The notes under the pieces: generated by a model
The model's input: the letters and a program-made list of their open reading frames with translations, nothing else
Told to the model about the DNA's origin: nothing
Databases searched by the model: none
In this document: piece by piece, positions 10,957-24,200 of the stretch
How the letters are laid out: each line of letters opens with the position of its first letter
Position numbering within the stretch: the first letter of the stretch is position 1
Source: Rotaria macrura
Taxonomy: Eukaryota > Rotifera > Eurotatoria > Philodinida > Philodinidae
Assembly: GCA_900239685.1 (NCBI GenBank)
Contig: OENT01000017.1
Span: 124,001-188,000, forward strand
Direction of reading: 5' to 3'
Length of the DNA stretch: 64,000 nucleotides
Translations under genes and position numbers: made by a program

Positions 10957-12486
10957 ACTCTTGTTCGATCATTATCGTTCCAGTTTTTTCTCGTTCTATC
11001 GGACAATCGACTTCTTTTTTTTCTGTTCTTTTTTCTTTTCTCATACGCATCTGCTTTTTTTGTTTTCTATGAATAAACAAAAATAACAGTGCGCCTATGT
11101 GAAAGAGAAACATGTTTATGCTTGTTGTTCAAAATTTGGCATAGTGACTTCTTTTTTTTCTTCAAAAAACTATTTTGCATCAGAGCTTGAATATTAATAT
11201 TACTAGCAATGTTTAACACGAATCAATCAATAGTCAAATAAAGGAATATTTTCTATAGATGATTCTAGAAAGAAAGTTTTTCCTCGTGAACAGTTGGATA
11301 CTTTTCTATTGAAAACTTGATGTAATCTTCATTGATAATATAATACAAATCAATATGAATGTAGTTGTTTGACAAAGATAGAGATACAATGAATAGTTTA
11401 AAAATCAAAGGGAGTATAATTAAGCTATTGTCTGCTGTTGTAAGGAAAGCATGAGAATTTTATTTTTTTGCAACGGATCGTCAATGACAGATCGTTTGAA
11501 AGCAATGTAATCCTTTTTCTTCTGTATTCTTCGGATCAATATCCCATTGTGGATTATGCTTTTAAACATATCTTTTCTAAGATCAACAGTAATATCAAGC
11601 TTTCGTATGAGCGTTCTGATGTATTAATTTAATAGATTTGGCATCAATCTTCGATTTGATACATTATAAATGGCAAATATACTCATTGAAAAATTTTCGT
11701 ACAACTGACGATCAATGTGACATTCATATGTTGAGAATATACGCGTAGTACAATGAAGTATTATAATCGTGAATGTTTTTAAAACTTGCACGTAACTATA
11801 TAGTTGATCGCAAAATAATTTTTCATACGAACACTATCATAATATTACAAAATGTCAGATCATTCTAGAAGTACTCCGATGATTTTGAGACTTTTTTTAT
11901 TGGATTTCAAATATAGTATTATTATAAGTGGCAGTTATTGAATATCAATATTGCAACAAACAAAGTAACAGAAGAGTAACATTTATGAGCAAGTGACTAT
12001 ATGATACCTGCTGTCTTTTCTACGTGGCATATCTATTCAAAGAACAATGCTTCATTTTTAAAACATTGTCAAGAGTGCAGTGAAACAAACTTTCACGTTT
12101 CGCGGTAACGAATGTTTTGTGAAATAGAAATTTATGAAATCTCCTAGTTGTCATGTGGCATGGAAGAAAGACGAATACTCAGAACTCGAAACTATCTCGC
12201 CTAGCAATTTAACTAATCACAACGATGAGCTTGGTCTTGAGTCTCATTTACACTCAAATATTAGTGTAATATTGAGAAAAGAATTGAAGTTTACTTCTCG
12301 ACAACGACCTCTATGGAATACAGGTCTGATTGTTTGACACATTCATTCATTCACTACTACCATGCAGTTATTTAAATAAACTGAAATTTTTTGAAAAGAA
12401 TAAATCGAACGATTGGGCAATCGAAAAGAAATCGAATATTAATAGTTGAACTATAGAACAATCTAGAATCTGAACATATTCTCGAT
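10957..12486. other. Divergent intergenic spacer between sHSP and MRE11
   Basis: AT-rich spacer holding the heat shock elements near its left end. A 67-codon open frame at 12134-12337 (+) has no family motif and is not called. No clear core promoter for MRE11 was recognised. Confidence 0.5.
11263..11270. promoter_or_regulatory. Possible second heat shock element
   Basis: TTCTAGAA fits nTTCnnGAAn and is 450 bp upstream of the sHSP start, in the divergent spacer to MRE11. Only two units, so a chance match is possible. Confidence 0.35.
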
Positions 12487-15400
12487 ATGCCAGTATCAAG
12501 AACAATATCATCAAGTTCTTCTAATGACAACGATGATAATGAAAATCTCAATGAAGAAAATGATCCTACATCGCCTGAAGATGTTTTTAAAATTTTAATT
12601 ACAACTGATAATCATCTTGGCTATGCTGAGCGAGATGATGAACGTTCAAATGATTCATTAATAGCATTTGAAGAATGTCTTCAGATAGCACGTGAAGAAA
12701 ATGTCGATTTTATTTTACTTGGCGGTGACTTATTTCATGATAATAAACCATCGAATCATGTTCTACTCGAATGTATGAATCTATTACGGAAATATTGTCT
12801 TGGAGATAAAACCATTGAATTTAAATTGATCAGTGATGAAAAAGTGAATTTTTCTTCAACTGTTCAATCAAATCCATTTCCATGGGCAAATTTTAAAGAT
12901 CCAAATTTAAATATTAGTATTCCAGTGTTTTCCATTCATGGGTATCACAAATATACTGATTGTTTTCTGCTAAACTTTAAAAGCCGAGTGATCTTTTTTT
13001 ATTGCAACCGACGGAAGACAATCATAAAAATAGGAGTTGATGAACCCTCAATATGTTCAAACAATAATCAAAACCAACTAACTTGTTCGTCTTCTACAAA
13101 TACAGGACGACCTCCCTTAGCAGAAATATTAGATCTTGTAACAATTTGAAAGAAATAGAATTTCGATTTGAAACTTTGCCGACAAGCAGTTTATATAATT
13201 CTTATATTGCCCTGAAGTTTTCATTTAAAGCAGATACAGTATTGCTAATATATTGGATTTAGAAAAAAATCGGCAACATTTTCAAAAAACTCACAAAGTC
13301 CAGTAGTTCCTGTTAAACATACTTTATTTCCAGAAGTACATAACAGTTGTTGCTGAGAATTTCAGGGTAATCTAAATAGTGTATCAGTTATTGATGAGCA
13401 AAAATTCAAGTTGGAATCGCATTGTTTCGATTTTTTCATCAGGTGTAATACTTCATACAAGGAAAATTTTCCTTATGATAATGCCCTGTGGTAGGTGGAA
13501 TATTTTGAATTTTGCCTAGTGGTTTCAACAGAAACCTTCGTAAAATGCTTCATAATATAGAGTTAAAAAATGCAAAGCCACACGTTACTTATATGAATGA
13601 GAAACGGAACTTCACAAATGAATAATACTGTGAAAACAATCGTAAGTCATATGGTAGTTCAGAAAAAAAGATTAACTTTTAGATATAAACTGTTGTAGTT
13701 AATTTTATTGAAATTATTCTGATATCCATTGCAAGGGACATTCGGCTTTTGAGGATTGACGTTAGCCATTAGTTCATAATCAAGTTTCTAATCATTCTCC
13801 TTGTTTTTAGGAATCATGACGATCCATCAGGTTCGACACCGTTGTGTCCACTTGATTTACTTAATTCATGTGGTTTAGTTAATTATTTCGGAAATCTATC
13901 AACATTAGAAAACATCGATATACATCCATTACTTTTTCGTAAAGGAGAAACAAATTTAGCTATTTATGGTTTAGGATCAATACGAGATGAACGTTTACAT
14001 AGAATATTTCTTAAAAATCAAATTAATTTATTAAGACCAACAAATAATCCTGATGATTGGTTTAACATATTTGTCATACATCAAAATCGTGTTGCACATG
14101 GACCAAAAAATTACATTCCTGAACAATTCTTACATGAATTTCTCGATATTGTTATATGGGGTCATGAACACGATTGCAGAATTACACCCGAATTTAATAC
14201 TGTACAAAAGTTCTTCGTTATCCAACCTGGTTAGTTTCATAATGTTGATAATTTTGTTGTTATATTTAGAAGATATTTCGTAATATAGTATGCAAAATAT
14301 GTGTGCCAAATCCATGAGTGTTAAGAAATTCTTATCGACATGTAGAGTGTCTTTTCGAAGAACTATTTGTGTAACAAAACACTTTTGACTGTAAGCAATA
14401 TTGGAATAGAACGGATCGGTCGTGTTGAGATTATTATTAGATGTCGTTTGTGTAACCATGAACTGCACAATGAATTCCTCAATAGATAATGATTGAATTG
14501 CTTTTTTATTTCCATCTTTTCACCATGAAGTAGTAGTTCTTTTGTATTTTACATTGCATGCACAGTTTCTTAAGATCGTTACGTTCTTCTAACAAGAGCA
14601 GTATTAGAACATTGTCATCGAATTTAATTTACGCTGTTCAAAGTTCATCATGGAGTTGTAGTTTATTACAATAGGAAATGGCAAACTCTATGTCATTTGA
14701 ACTATGTCTAATATGAAACATGAGATCACCTATGATAGATTGTTTCTTGAATGATTAAAACTAGACTATCTTGATTTGATTGTCGAATGATAGATTTTTT
14801 ATTCTGAGCATTCCTTTGACCATTCAATTTCGTACTATTCAACTCTTGTTGTTCGTCATTGAATGTTGTGAACTACACAATAAACATCGTACAACATATT
14901 CGAATCCTATGTTACTACTGAATCAGTATATGCCCAATCGGATTTTACCGAAATAGATTGATCGACGTATTCGAAAAAGAATAGTTGACTTCTATCAGTT
15001 ACTGTCATTTGATTTCGTAATCCTGATATAGATTATAGTTTGTAAAAAATTTTTAAAGTCGAGTTAATTCTTGCTGTCATATCGATAAATTTTATCTTGT
15101 ATCCATCAAACAGGTAGTACAGTTGCAACATCTTTAAGTGAAGGAGAACAATTACAGAAACATGCTGGCATTCTTCATGTCTATAAGAAAACATTTAAAA
15201 TGCATCGACGACCATTACAAACAGTTCGACAATTATATTTTGTTGATATTCAATTGACTGATCATATTGATGAGAAAGCATTAAAAACATTATCGAATGC
15301 TAAAATTGAACAAAAACTTGACAAAATTCTAACCGATACGGTAAAGACTCTGTTGATATCATTTGTAAAATATATTGATTTTTATTTTTCCAATAAATAG

Positions 15401-16897
15401 ATAAATGAATTATTAATACGTGCTCAAAATGAGCATACTGGTCATCCAAAACAACCGAGAAAACCGTAAAAGAAGTTCTTGTTTTCTTCTTACTTTTGAG
15501 GATACTTCAGATTTCTCGTGGATATTTGAAGAGACGTTCGAACCACAGACAAAACTCTAAATATACTAAGTTTCATAAATACTCGTACTGATCGTTGAAT
15601 GCCAGAAATGTGTCTTTATGATCTCAGATAGACTATAGATGTACATTTTTTTTGAGAAATCGCTAGAACATGAGTTAAAGAAAAGTAGATATGTATTTTG
15701 ATCGGAACTTAGTTGTTACACCTAAAACTTGACTTCGATCAATCACAAAGTTCGAGAAGAGTAAAACCTGAATGTTACCATTCGAGCATCGATTCCAAGA
15801 GCACATATTTTCCCATTCATATGATATCAATTGTCACTTCACAGTAGCTAAAAGAAAAGTATAATTAACTTTGAATCAACGAATAGAATGTGAATTCACT
15901 CAATGATGTGTTTCATTTTCTGTTGACTATTTTCTTCCTAATAATAACAATTATGTGTTCTATAGTTTAATTCGACTTCGCGTTGATTACACTGGTTTTG
16001 ATTTATTTGATTCATTCAATGATATTCGTTTTGTTCAAAAATTTTCTGATAAAGTTGCTAATCCGAAAACAATGATTAATTTACACAAAAAACGTGAAAG
16101 TACTATGTCAAAATCGAATGAAATTAAGCTTGATCCTGATGCAATTAAAATTTCTAATGAACAATTTCAACAAGCACAACGTGTTGAAGATTCTATTCAC
16201 GCTTATTTTGAATCAACAACAGAGGTAAATACAGTAGTACTAGAGAGTAGTAGATCGACTTTATATATTGATCATGTCGAATTTGTATTGAATTAGAACA
16301 ACCGTTTACGTTTACTTGATGAAAAATCGATGTTAGCCGCATTAACTGAATTCATTGATAAAGATGAAATATATGCACTTAGTACAATGGTTGAAGCACA
16401 AATCGAACAAAGTCAAGTAAAGATTTCATTTTCAAACGAATAGATTTTGTTTGTAAATCACTACAATTCTTGTGCTATAGAAATTTCTTGCTAATAATAT
16501 ACACAATGATGATGTAGCTCTTCTAGAAGATGAACTCAAGCGTTTTAAAACATTACAAAATGTTGACAATGATGAAGCTACAAAGAGACGCAAAGATTTG
16601 TTAGTTCTAGCTCGACACGAACGTATGAAAGTTACTGGAGATAGATCAAGTGACGATGACGTTATGATTACAAGAACAATAAGAACTAATAATGATAATA
16701 GTGATGACAATAATTTTGATGATGATCACAACGACGACGACGATGATGATGATGATTTTGATCGAAGTTCCAAGAAAACAACACAAAAGCGAACACAATC
16801 ATCAGCAAAGACTCGTGTTGGTGCTCGTGGACGAGGACGAGGTAGAGCAAAAACAACACCAACAAAAACTTCTCGTGGCAAAAGAAACCCATTTTAA
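12487..16897 (+). CDS. MRE11: Double-strand break repair nuclease MRE11 (7 exons, 653 aa)
   Basis: Mn2+-dependent 3'-5' exonuclease/endonuclease of the MRE11-RAD50-NBS1 complex; it detects and processes DNA double-strand breaks in the nucleus. Exons: 12487-12941, 13811-14229, 15114-15340, 15401-15465, 15966-16224, 16297-16416, 16481-16897, all GT..AG, total 1962 nt. The phosphoesterase motifs are complete after splicing: DNHLGY (D41, H43), GGDLFH (D81), HGNHDDPSG (N153, H154, formed exactly across the exon 1/2 junction), FVIHQNR (H242) and WGHEHD (H270, H272). Exons 3-5 carry the capping domain (RRPLQTVRQLYF, LIRLRVDYTGFDLF, FSDKVANP). The C-terminus is acidic (a run of Asp) and then basic with GRGRGRAK, like the GAR region of animal MRE11. 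The acidic N-terminal extension is about 20 residues longer than in human. Human MRE11 has 708 aa. Introns 1 and 2 are long (869 and 884 nt) and intron 4 is 500 nt. Confidence 0.95.
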
Positions 16898-17541
16898 TGA
16901 TAGATTTCGTGTTGTTATCGGGATTCTAACTTGTCTAGTCGAGAGTATTTCTCTTTTTTTTTTATCGTTGATTGACATTTTTTATGATATTCTTACTTGT
17001 TTAACATCAACTAAAATAAATGAACTTAGAAAAAATAATACTTCTATGAAACAAGGGCATATTTTTATCAATACACATATGATCACATGTTGTTGTTCGA
17101 CTCGGATAACTAATACTTCAGTGTTTTTTTGGTGTCTGCGTTATTGATATAAAAATTTTTTCTCTATGTTTATATCGAATGTCTACAGTTCTGCTCATGA
17201 ACAGTGTTTCCAAAAAGAATATAAACTAAATGCTCAGTACTTATTTCTGTTCAACCCTCAATATATTTATATTGATCAGTGGAAATGCATTGAATTTCAT
17301 TCGTTTTCTCTGTTTTATTGGCATGCTTTACGTTTGTGGTCGAAGTCAATCATTGTCGTTCACTTTTGTTAATTATTAAACATGATTAGCTAGTAGTCTA
17401 ATCATAACTTTTGACTATGATATTAATCTGTTTTAACAAAATACCGTTGATAAAACTATGAGACATTAGAAACAACAACAACTTATGAACGCAACGATTT
17501 TGAATGAATTCAAGTTCACTAATTTCATCAGTTTGTGGATT
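16898..17541. other. MRE11 3' flank
   Basis: AT-rich downstream region with AATAAA-like words near 17015. Short open frames on the + strand lack any motif. No gene supported. Confidence 0.5.
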
Positions 17542-17786
17542 TTATGATATTCGAACCTCTTCAAGAATAGATGAAATCTCGACGTTGATACTGTTGAATG
17601 CCTCTATTCGTAGATAAGCAACTCGAGGAAAATATTGTAATGCTTGCCACACTTCATTCTATGAACATAATATCGAGAAGGAAACTACAAAATTTTCACT
17701 TAAAATGTACACTTACTATTCTACTCTCGATTCTTGGTTAGTTTGATGGCACATACTAAGCAGTAGTTCACTATAGGTTCCTTTTT
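17542..17786 (-). CDS. Two exon-like pieces of an unrecognised gene (3' end, partial)
   Basis: On the minus strand, 17725-17786 and 17542-17658 can be joined across a 66-nt GT..AG intron (17659-17724) into one open frame of about 58 codons ending in TAA (17542-17544). The product contains GTYSELLLSMCHQTNQESR followed by NEVWQALQYFPRVAYLRIEA and ends ILEEVRIS. The amino acid texture is like a real, mixed helix protein and the intron has the typical local length. The upstream exon begins in phase after TTTTAAG, so more coding sequence would be needed to its right (17787-18335), but none was found. I do not recognise the family. The donor GTAGAA is weak, though the same donor is used in the D2-like receptor gene. 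Confidence 0.35.
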
Positions 17787-18335
17787 CTTAAAAGATATTA
17801 TTCCCAAAACATTTACAACAGTTACTTTGTTAAAATCTGGCTTCCTATTGACATACATATAAAATTGAATGGAAATCTTACAAACAAAACAATAGCGAAC
17901 AGTACATGCACTTTAGCATATAAAATAAAACGTAAGATTACTCTATTATCTTTAGTAATTATAGTGAAAAAGAGAATTATTATGAAATTAATCACTCATT
18001 AATGTATACTGATGTTCCAAAGAGAGGATGAGTTCAGAAATGAGATATCTTGTAAAAACTATTGAAACAATGAATGCTTGTTAATGCGAAGATAAGTAAA
18101 ATTCGATTTGTATCGGAAAAATTTCGTTTTAGTTTCTTAAAATAATTGCATCCAATTATTATTGTGTTTTTAAAATGGTGTCACAAGTCATGAGTGAGAT
18201 AGACGGAATATGACAAATCTCGTATGACTATTAAACTTCATTTTTCGATGAATATAGATTTTCTGATAAAAACATATTGTAGTTTATTAAAATAAGCTGA
18301 AAAATAAAGTCAAGATAAAACTTTCACTCTGCAAT
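17787..18335. other. Intergenic between two minus-strand models
   Basis: AT-rich. Searched for earlier exons of the 17542-17786 model; none with a matching phase could be supported. Confidence 0.4.
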
Positions 18336-19320
18336 TTAAGTAATAGAAGTATAAAGTGTTTGAATATTTTCCTTTGATTTCTGTTTTAATAATCGATTTT
18401 CATCTTGAAGTCGTTGATATTCTTCAGTAAGTTTATTAAATTCGGCTAATTGTTCTCTATGACTATCAAATTGTTGTTTATTTATATTTATTTTTGCAAT
18501 ATATTTTTCATTTAATTTTTCTTGTTCAATTATTTTCTCAATTAGTTGCATAAGTAATTGTTGTCGTTGTTTAAATTTCGAATAATAATCATCGGTCCGA
18601 TGTTGCAAAAGATTTTGTTCATAAAAGAAACGCTCGATTAAATTGTTTCTTTGATTGATACTTAATTTTACTGCATTTTGTAGTTCCGTATAATTCATAA
18701 TTGAATCATGTGTTGTGGTTATTTTCGATGCATTAAATGAAGTCTATAACGAAATTCATGCGTGAAAAATAAACACAACAAAGCAATACGCTTACCTGTT
18801 GAAGTAAATGACCAAGTCGCTGGTTTACGGTTGGTGATTGATGAAAATCATTTACCGTTGCACGAATTTGTTCTCGTTTAATTGACATCTGTAATAAACG
18901 ACTTTCTAATTGATGTGTAGTTGTTTTAAGTGAAAAATTTTGATCTGATGAATTCTTTAATTGATTTAGAACTGATGTTAATTCACTTAAATGACAATCA
19001 AGTAATTTTAAATAATCTTGGGTATGATGAAAATCAACTTTGAGTTCATCAAGTTTTTGCAATAGTTGATAGAGCAGCACTGCTTGATTACCAGTATTCG
19101 GGTTGTTACTTTGAACAGTTGTATCGTTCATGATTGTTGAATTAATGCTATTGTCGGTAGAAATTTTCTCATCTAATAATCTGAACTTTCTCAGCATTGT
19201 TGTAGTTATCCAACGATTTGATATTGTACTCATTGGCGTCGAAAAATCAATCAACGTTTCAATATATTTATTTTGAGTGATAGCTTCTGGTGTTGAATTC
19301 GAATTATAACTTGTATTCAT
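18336..19320 (-). CDS. Coiled-coil protein of unknown function (2 exons, 310 aa)
   Basis: Exon 1 is 18796-19320 and exon 2 is 18336-18743, joined by a 52-nt intron with GTAAGC donor. Both exons are in phase 0 and whole numbers of codons. The N-terminal 70 residues are Ser/Thr/Asn-rich and probably disordered. From about residue 80 to the end the protein is almost entirely Leu/Gln/Glu/Lys with heptad-like spacing (LLYQLLQKLDELKVDF, LKLLDCHLSELTSVLNQL, LIEKIIEQEKLNEKYI, LTEEYQRLQDENRLLKQK), indicating long coiled coils broken near residue 165. No membrane segment, signal peptide or catalytic motif. Size and architecture would fit a centrosomal, kinetochore or ciliary scaffold, but no specific family is recognised. 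The start is the first ATG of the open frame. Confidence 0.7.
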
Positions 19321-20289
19321 GTTTAGAACGAGAAAAACATAATGATGTATACTGACGTGAACTATCCATGTTATTCGAAAGAAAAGAAAAACAAATGGAA
19401 ATTATAAAAAGTGGATTTAAACGTTACGGCACGCTAGATGGCTGATGTATGTATACTATTTTCCGTATCTCAATAAACAATCGATGGCGAATTTTTCGGG
19501 CAAACAGTTATTTGTTTTCTGAATTTAGTATAAATATTTTCATGAAATATCGAAACCATTATGACTATTTAAAGGCTATTGTAAATTGAGTTTGATTTAT
19601 AGACATGGGGTAGGGGGAAAAGTGAACTCTAAGAGGATGAAGATCTCTATGTATAACATTGAAAATTTGACTTTCTTTGTCTTCGAATCAAAAAACAGAA
19701 AATAAAAGATCTTCAAAACGTGAATTGACCCGGGTTTTTTTTGCACATTGTGACGAAAAAGAGTGCTTTCGACAATTAAATACTAAATCTTAGTAAATGA
19801 TGTATTCATCGTTCATCGATATGTCAATGAAAAGAGCATTGGTCCAAAGAATAGATTATCTGACACTACGTCAGATGCTTGATTGAAATAGATCACTTTT
19901 ATTTTCTGCAATGTTTTTCGAATTTCCAGGGAAGTAAAAATTCTGTATTGTAGAAAATATGTAACCTATGAGGCATTTCACTGAAACCACAAACATTTTC
20001 TGATAAACCTTGTGCATTTGAGCTCACTGATTAGGTTCATATTATTACAGTACACAGGCGTAATACGATTCTTAAAACACTGAAGATTTTATCTCTAACT
20101 TTTCGTAGTAAAAATCTCAGTAAACAAACCATTGATATATTGTCATGAGATTTTAGTGACCTAGTATCACTAGTCCTTTCAAGAATTGGCAAATGATGTG
20201 ATGCTTCTCGAGTTCTTCTGTCATGGTCTTCGATCGATTATGAATGATTAACCAATGAAAATTTAGTTAATTATTTTTCATATTAATAA
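19321..20289. other. Intergenic, AT-rich
   Basis: 5' flank of the coiled-coil gene. No gene, RNA or repeat seen. Confidence 0.5.
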
Positions 20290-21260
20290 ATAAATCATTA
20301 AATTAGTCTCTCACGGCCTAGGATAGATTTCACCTCCGTCTCGCACAGTTTGTGAGCGCAGGGGAGTGGAGAATGAGTTCAAAAGTTCTACCCTAAAAAT
20401 TTCAACGCTCCTTTCAGATCGTGTTTCACAAAAGCAGTTTCAGATTTTTCGGACAGTATGCTAGTTATTTGAGACATTCTTTAAAATAAGTCATCACTCT
20501 GTAATTTAACTGGAGACCAAGCTTGACTTTTCTGCCCAGCATTGACAACTAAAAAATTGCACGGCTGGTAGAAGACGGCTATTTTCTTAAAGCATCTGTT
20601 AAAAACTCTTGATTGCTGACGATTACCATTGATCGCTTTGATTTCAATCAGCTTCCCTCGCCCGTAGGACACTAGCATGATGGTACTGCTAATTTAGCAT
20701 CTCTACATAAACTATTTCAACCGATCTAGACGCACGTGCTACGAGCATAATGTTCCCAGAAATGAATTTCAGACACTTTGTGTGAGAATTTGAAAAAGAA
20801 GAAACAGAAAATCTTGAGTTGATCGATTTCATCATTTATTGAGTAGCATCCTTTTTAGTTCAATTTTTTTTTCGCTTGAGGCCAGGTTATTGCCTGCGGT
20901 TTATTCACGTTTCATAACATTGAGCTAGTTTTTTGAAATACAGTTTCGAGGAAACGATTAGAAATTCAGATGCTTCGAACGCGAGAGTATGGATAAAAGT
21001 TTAAAAAAAGACGTTATTTTCGAAAAATAGTCATCTACATTTAAAAAAAGTTCAAATCCAGTCTAATTTCAATTATGAGCAATTAGAGCAACAAAAGTTA
21101 CTTGCTCAACACATTCTCAACATCATGGAGCAAAGTCGGTGCTAGGTACCTGCAAATCTTCCCCTGATATCTCTCGATTGGCCTATCTCTAGAAATATGA
21201 GTCAAGCCGGTGAGATTGATTGAGCAATGGCGGTCGTGTCTTAGATACAATACTTTCTAT
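20290..21260. repeat. GC-richer, possibly mobile-element-derived block
   Basis: Compared with its flanks this block is richer in G and C and in non-AT words (20310-20370, 20500-20690, 20875-20910, 21120-21240). It contains the near-palindrome CGCACAGTTTGTGAGCG at about 20340. The short open frame at 20481-20678 (-) has no recognisable motif. No long terminal repeats, inverted termini or transposase signatures were found, so a mobile-element origin is only a guess. Confidence 0.3.
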
Positions 21261-24200
21261 GCGTACTTCCATTCTTTCTGAGGAAGATATATATATAAAT
21301 TGAAAATGTAAGCAGATTAAAACTATATCTACACACATCACATCGTAAAGTTGTAGGTCAAGTTCTTCTCATTGATTTTCAAATTTATACGAAGGTTTTC
21401 AATCTTCAATTTTTATTTGAACTCAAGCCAAGAGACTTATGATTGCATAACTACTAAACTATGCTGTATTGAATAGTATTTTGGCATAATCGTTAAGATT
21501 CACTACACAAAAGTCGATCAAGCCACCCATCGTGCTCAAGCTATGTTTTGCTTCAACTTTTATTCGAATGTAATTGTCAAATTACATGTGCAATGGCTAC
21601 AAAAAGTTAAAGAATGATTATTTTACATGATTGAGTTTATCCAGTAGTTCTGGTAGAAATAATAAATAAAAATCAACTTTTTCTATGTGTAATAGAACAA
21701 TGCAAATATGTATTTCTGTGAATCCGTACAGGTTTGTCATTCTTTTGTTTTGTATTTTGAAATCATTTATTTAGTAAATATAGAACATGATTGAATCTCC
21801 TTTATATTTGATTATTGAGAAGGGATGGATGAAAACAAATTTATTATGCTCATGCACTACCCCTACACAGCTTTTAGTGTGTACTATAATTTTCGATGCA
21901 GGATCAAATCCTGATTCCGGAAATTGTGAGTCGTATATTGCTCATGCCACCCACGATTCAACCAACTGCATGTATTTTACATTACGTGACTGAATTAGAC
22001 GTTAAAAAGAACCTATCGTGATCGATGTAGGTTCACTTTCCTAATTTGATCACGAACATCATTCCATTGTGATAAGAAAAATTAGATAGAAACTGCACAT
22101 TTAAAGAATGAAAAGTGAACGAACTGGTTGATTTTGAATCGAGTTATTGGTTGGTATAGTTTCTTTTTTTTGGAAGAAAAATATTTTCATTCCAAAAAAA
22201 ATGTTGTTACGAACACCGTTTGTAGATTTTTTTCAAGAATCGAAGTGGAAAACGAGAAGAATTCGTCTAACTGAATTCTGAGATGAACAGAGTGGAGAAA
22301 CGTTTCGACTAGGTCTCATTCTAACGGTTACTCGTCATTTCAGTGGAATACGTAATAGATCCTAGAAAAATATTTGACTGAGTTAGGGCGTCGTGAAGTA
22401 AAGTTATTAATTCATTTCTTCCGAAGAAAATAATTGTAATCGAATTAGGATTCACAGTTCTACTTTGGTAGAAGAAATAGTCATTGTTCAAGAGCAAATT
22501 AAACTTGATTGTACTGAACAGGAACTCATTAAACAATACATTTACCATTCTCTAGAAATCCTTATAATCTATCCGGCTCCGATTCTTTTTTCAAGCAAAA
22601 ATAATTAATTTTGTATCAATTATAGAATTTTTCATCTGTGATAAAATTCTTCATTCGCACATCATCGATACAGATTGATATATGTGAACACTTAGTTAAC
22701 AGATACTCTCGAAATTCATTCTCTTCTTTTGACAAACGATAGTTAGTATCTAAAATAAAAAGTAATATTATTCTTCGAACGAAAATCATGATTCAAGATA
22801 TCGGTTCAGTGCATATTTCTATTTATCGACCTTCTAAATGAAAGAATTATTGCTTATCGATCACGCATTGCAAACAATAGCTGGTGTTGTTCATTTATAA
22901 AACGCACAATATCCAGCAACATATCATTTAACTTTTACTTCTATTGTGTCGAAAATGATTCAATGATCAAGATGAATCGTATCAGATCTATATTGATGCT
23001 TGAACGTTTCTTTTTGAGGTCGTATGATAAAGTATTTCGAGCATATTCATCGTAGAGTTTTATGAACAGCTAATAGAAATAATTTTTCTACTTCGGATGT
23101 TTCATTTCTTAAAATTACATTATGTTTGGTTAATAAAGCTGTAACAATGCCTCGTTAAACATCTCTATCAAACGGAGTACATACAATAATGGTGAATGAA
23201 AAATTTTTTTCTTATTTATTTACCTCACATTTGCATCGAATGTATTCCATTTGGCATGGAATTTCCTAAAATATTCAAATCGTAAATGAAAAACATTTAT
23301 ATCTAATTAATCTGAACTATATTAAGATCTAGAAAACGAGGCTACGTACTTGAGTAGAAATTGCAGATTCACTTGTAAGAACAATGTATTTCACTCTATG
23401 AGTAGCCGGAAATAATTATATAATCAGTATACCGCATACTCTTGTAAAATAAGAATTGATATATATCTGTAGAAGCCTCTGGATAACATGCCCATCGATG
23501 GTTCCATTTAGAAAAGATGTTTTTTTCTTCATGCTGATTTACTAGTTTGATTAAAATTGTTCCTCGTTATTCAATATGATAACGAAGAACATAACAGATT
23601 TATTACAAAAAATCTTTTCCTGAAATCTTTCAGCAATCTATTCAAAATATGGAAATAATATCGAATTAAAAAATCAAAAGTTAAAAATAGGTTGCATTCT
23701 AACATAAACCCTAGATGATGGCATTGAGACTTGATCTAGTTTGGACTCTATCATTGCCATTCTGTTTGAATCTATTTCTCTTTCGTCATCAGTAACAAAA
23801 GCATTTGGCATGATCTATGAAACCTACGGGAGGTAAAATTTCTGTTGAAACAACTTATTCTCAAGCATATTTATTACTTTATTTCTACTTTGAATGTATT
23901 CGAACGTTTTATTCACCACCAAGGCTTAATCAAAATAATTAGTATTTTAAATGTCTGATGAATTAGTTTCGAATGACAAGCGCTACTATGTGCTACAATA
24001 AAATAGAAATTTTTTCTTCCACAAACAATATTCAAGTCCCAAGATCAATAATAGTTTCATGTTTTCTGTATTCAATATTCCTTATTATGTCAACTCTGTT
24101 TGATAAATCCTTAATCCTTTCTGCTGAGTGCAGCGATATAATGAAGTTAGATATATATGAAAAAATCGAACAATTCAGAAAGTTTTATTGCCTAAGAATT

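Noticed and set aside
12134..12337. 67-codon frame upstream of MRE11
   Set aside because: No motif and no splice or promoter context; the length is expected by chance.
4012..15113. Three introns of nearly equal length (873, 869 and 884 nt) in PHKA and MRE11
   Set aside because: Ends and interiors show no similarity by eye; probably coincidence.
16432..16892. Minus-strand and shifted frames rich in His, Ser or Ile over the MRE11 3' exon
   Set aside because: Shadows of the Asp-rich coding repeat.
21880..21960. tRNA-like T-arm (GCAGG-ATCAAAT-CCTGA)
   Set aside because: No matching 5' acceptor strand, D-arm or anticodon arm upstream.
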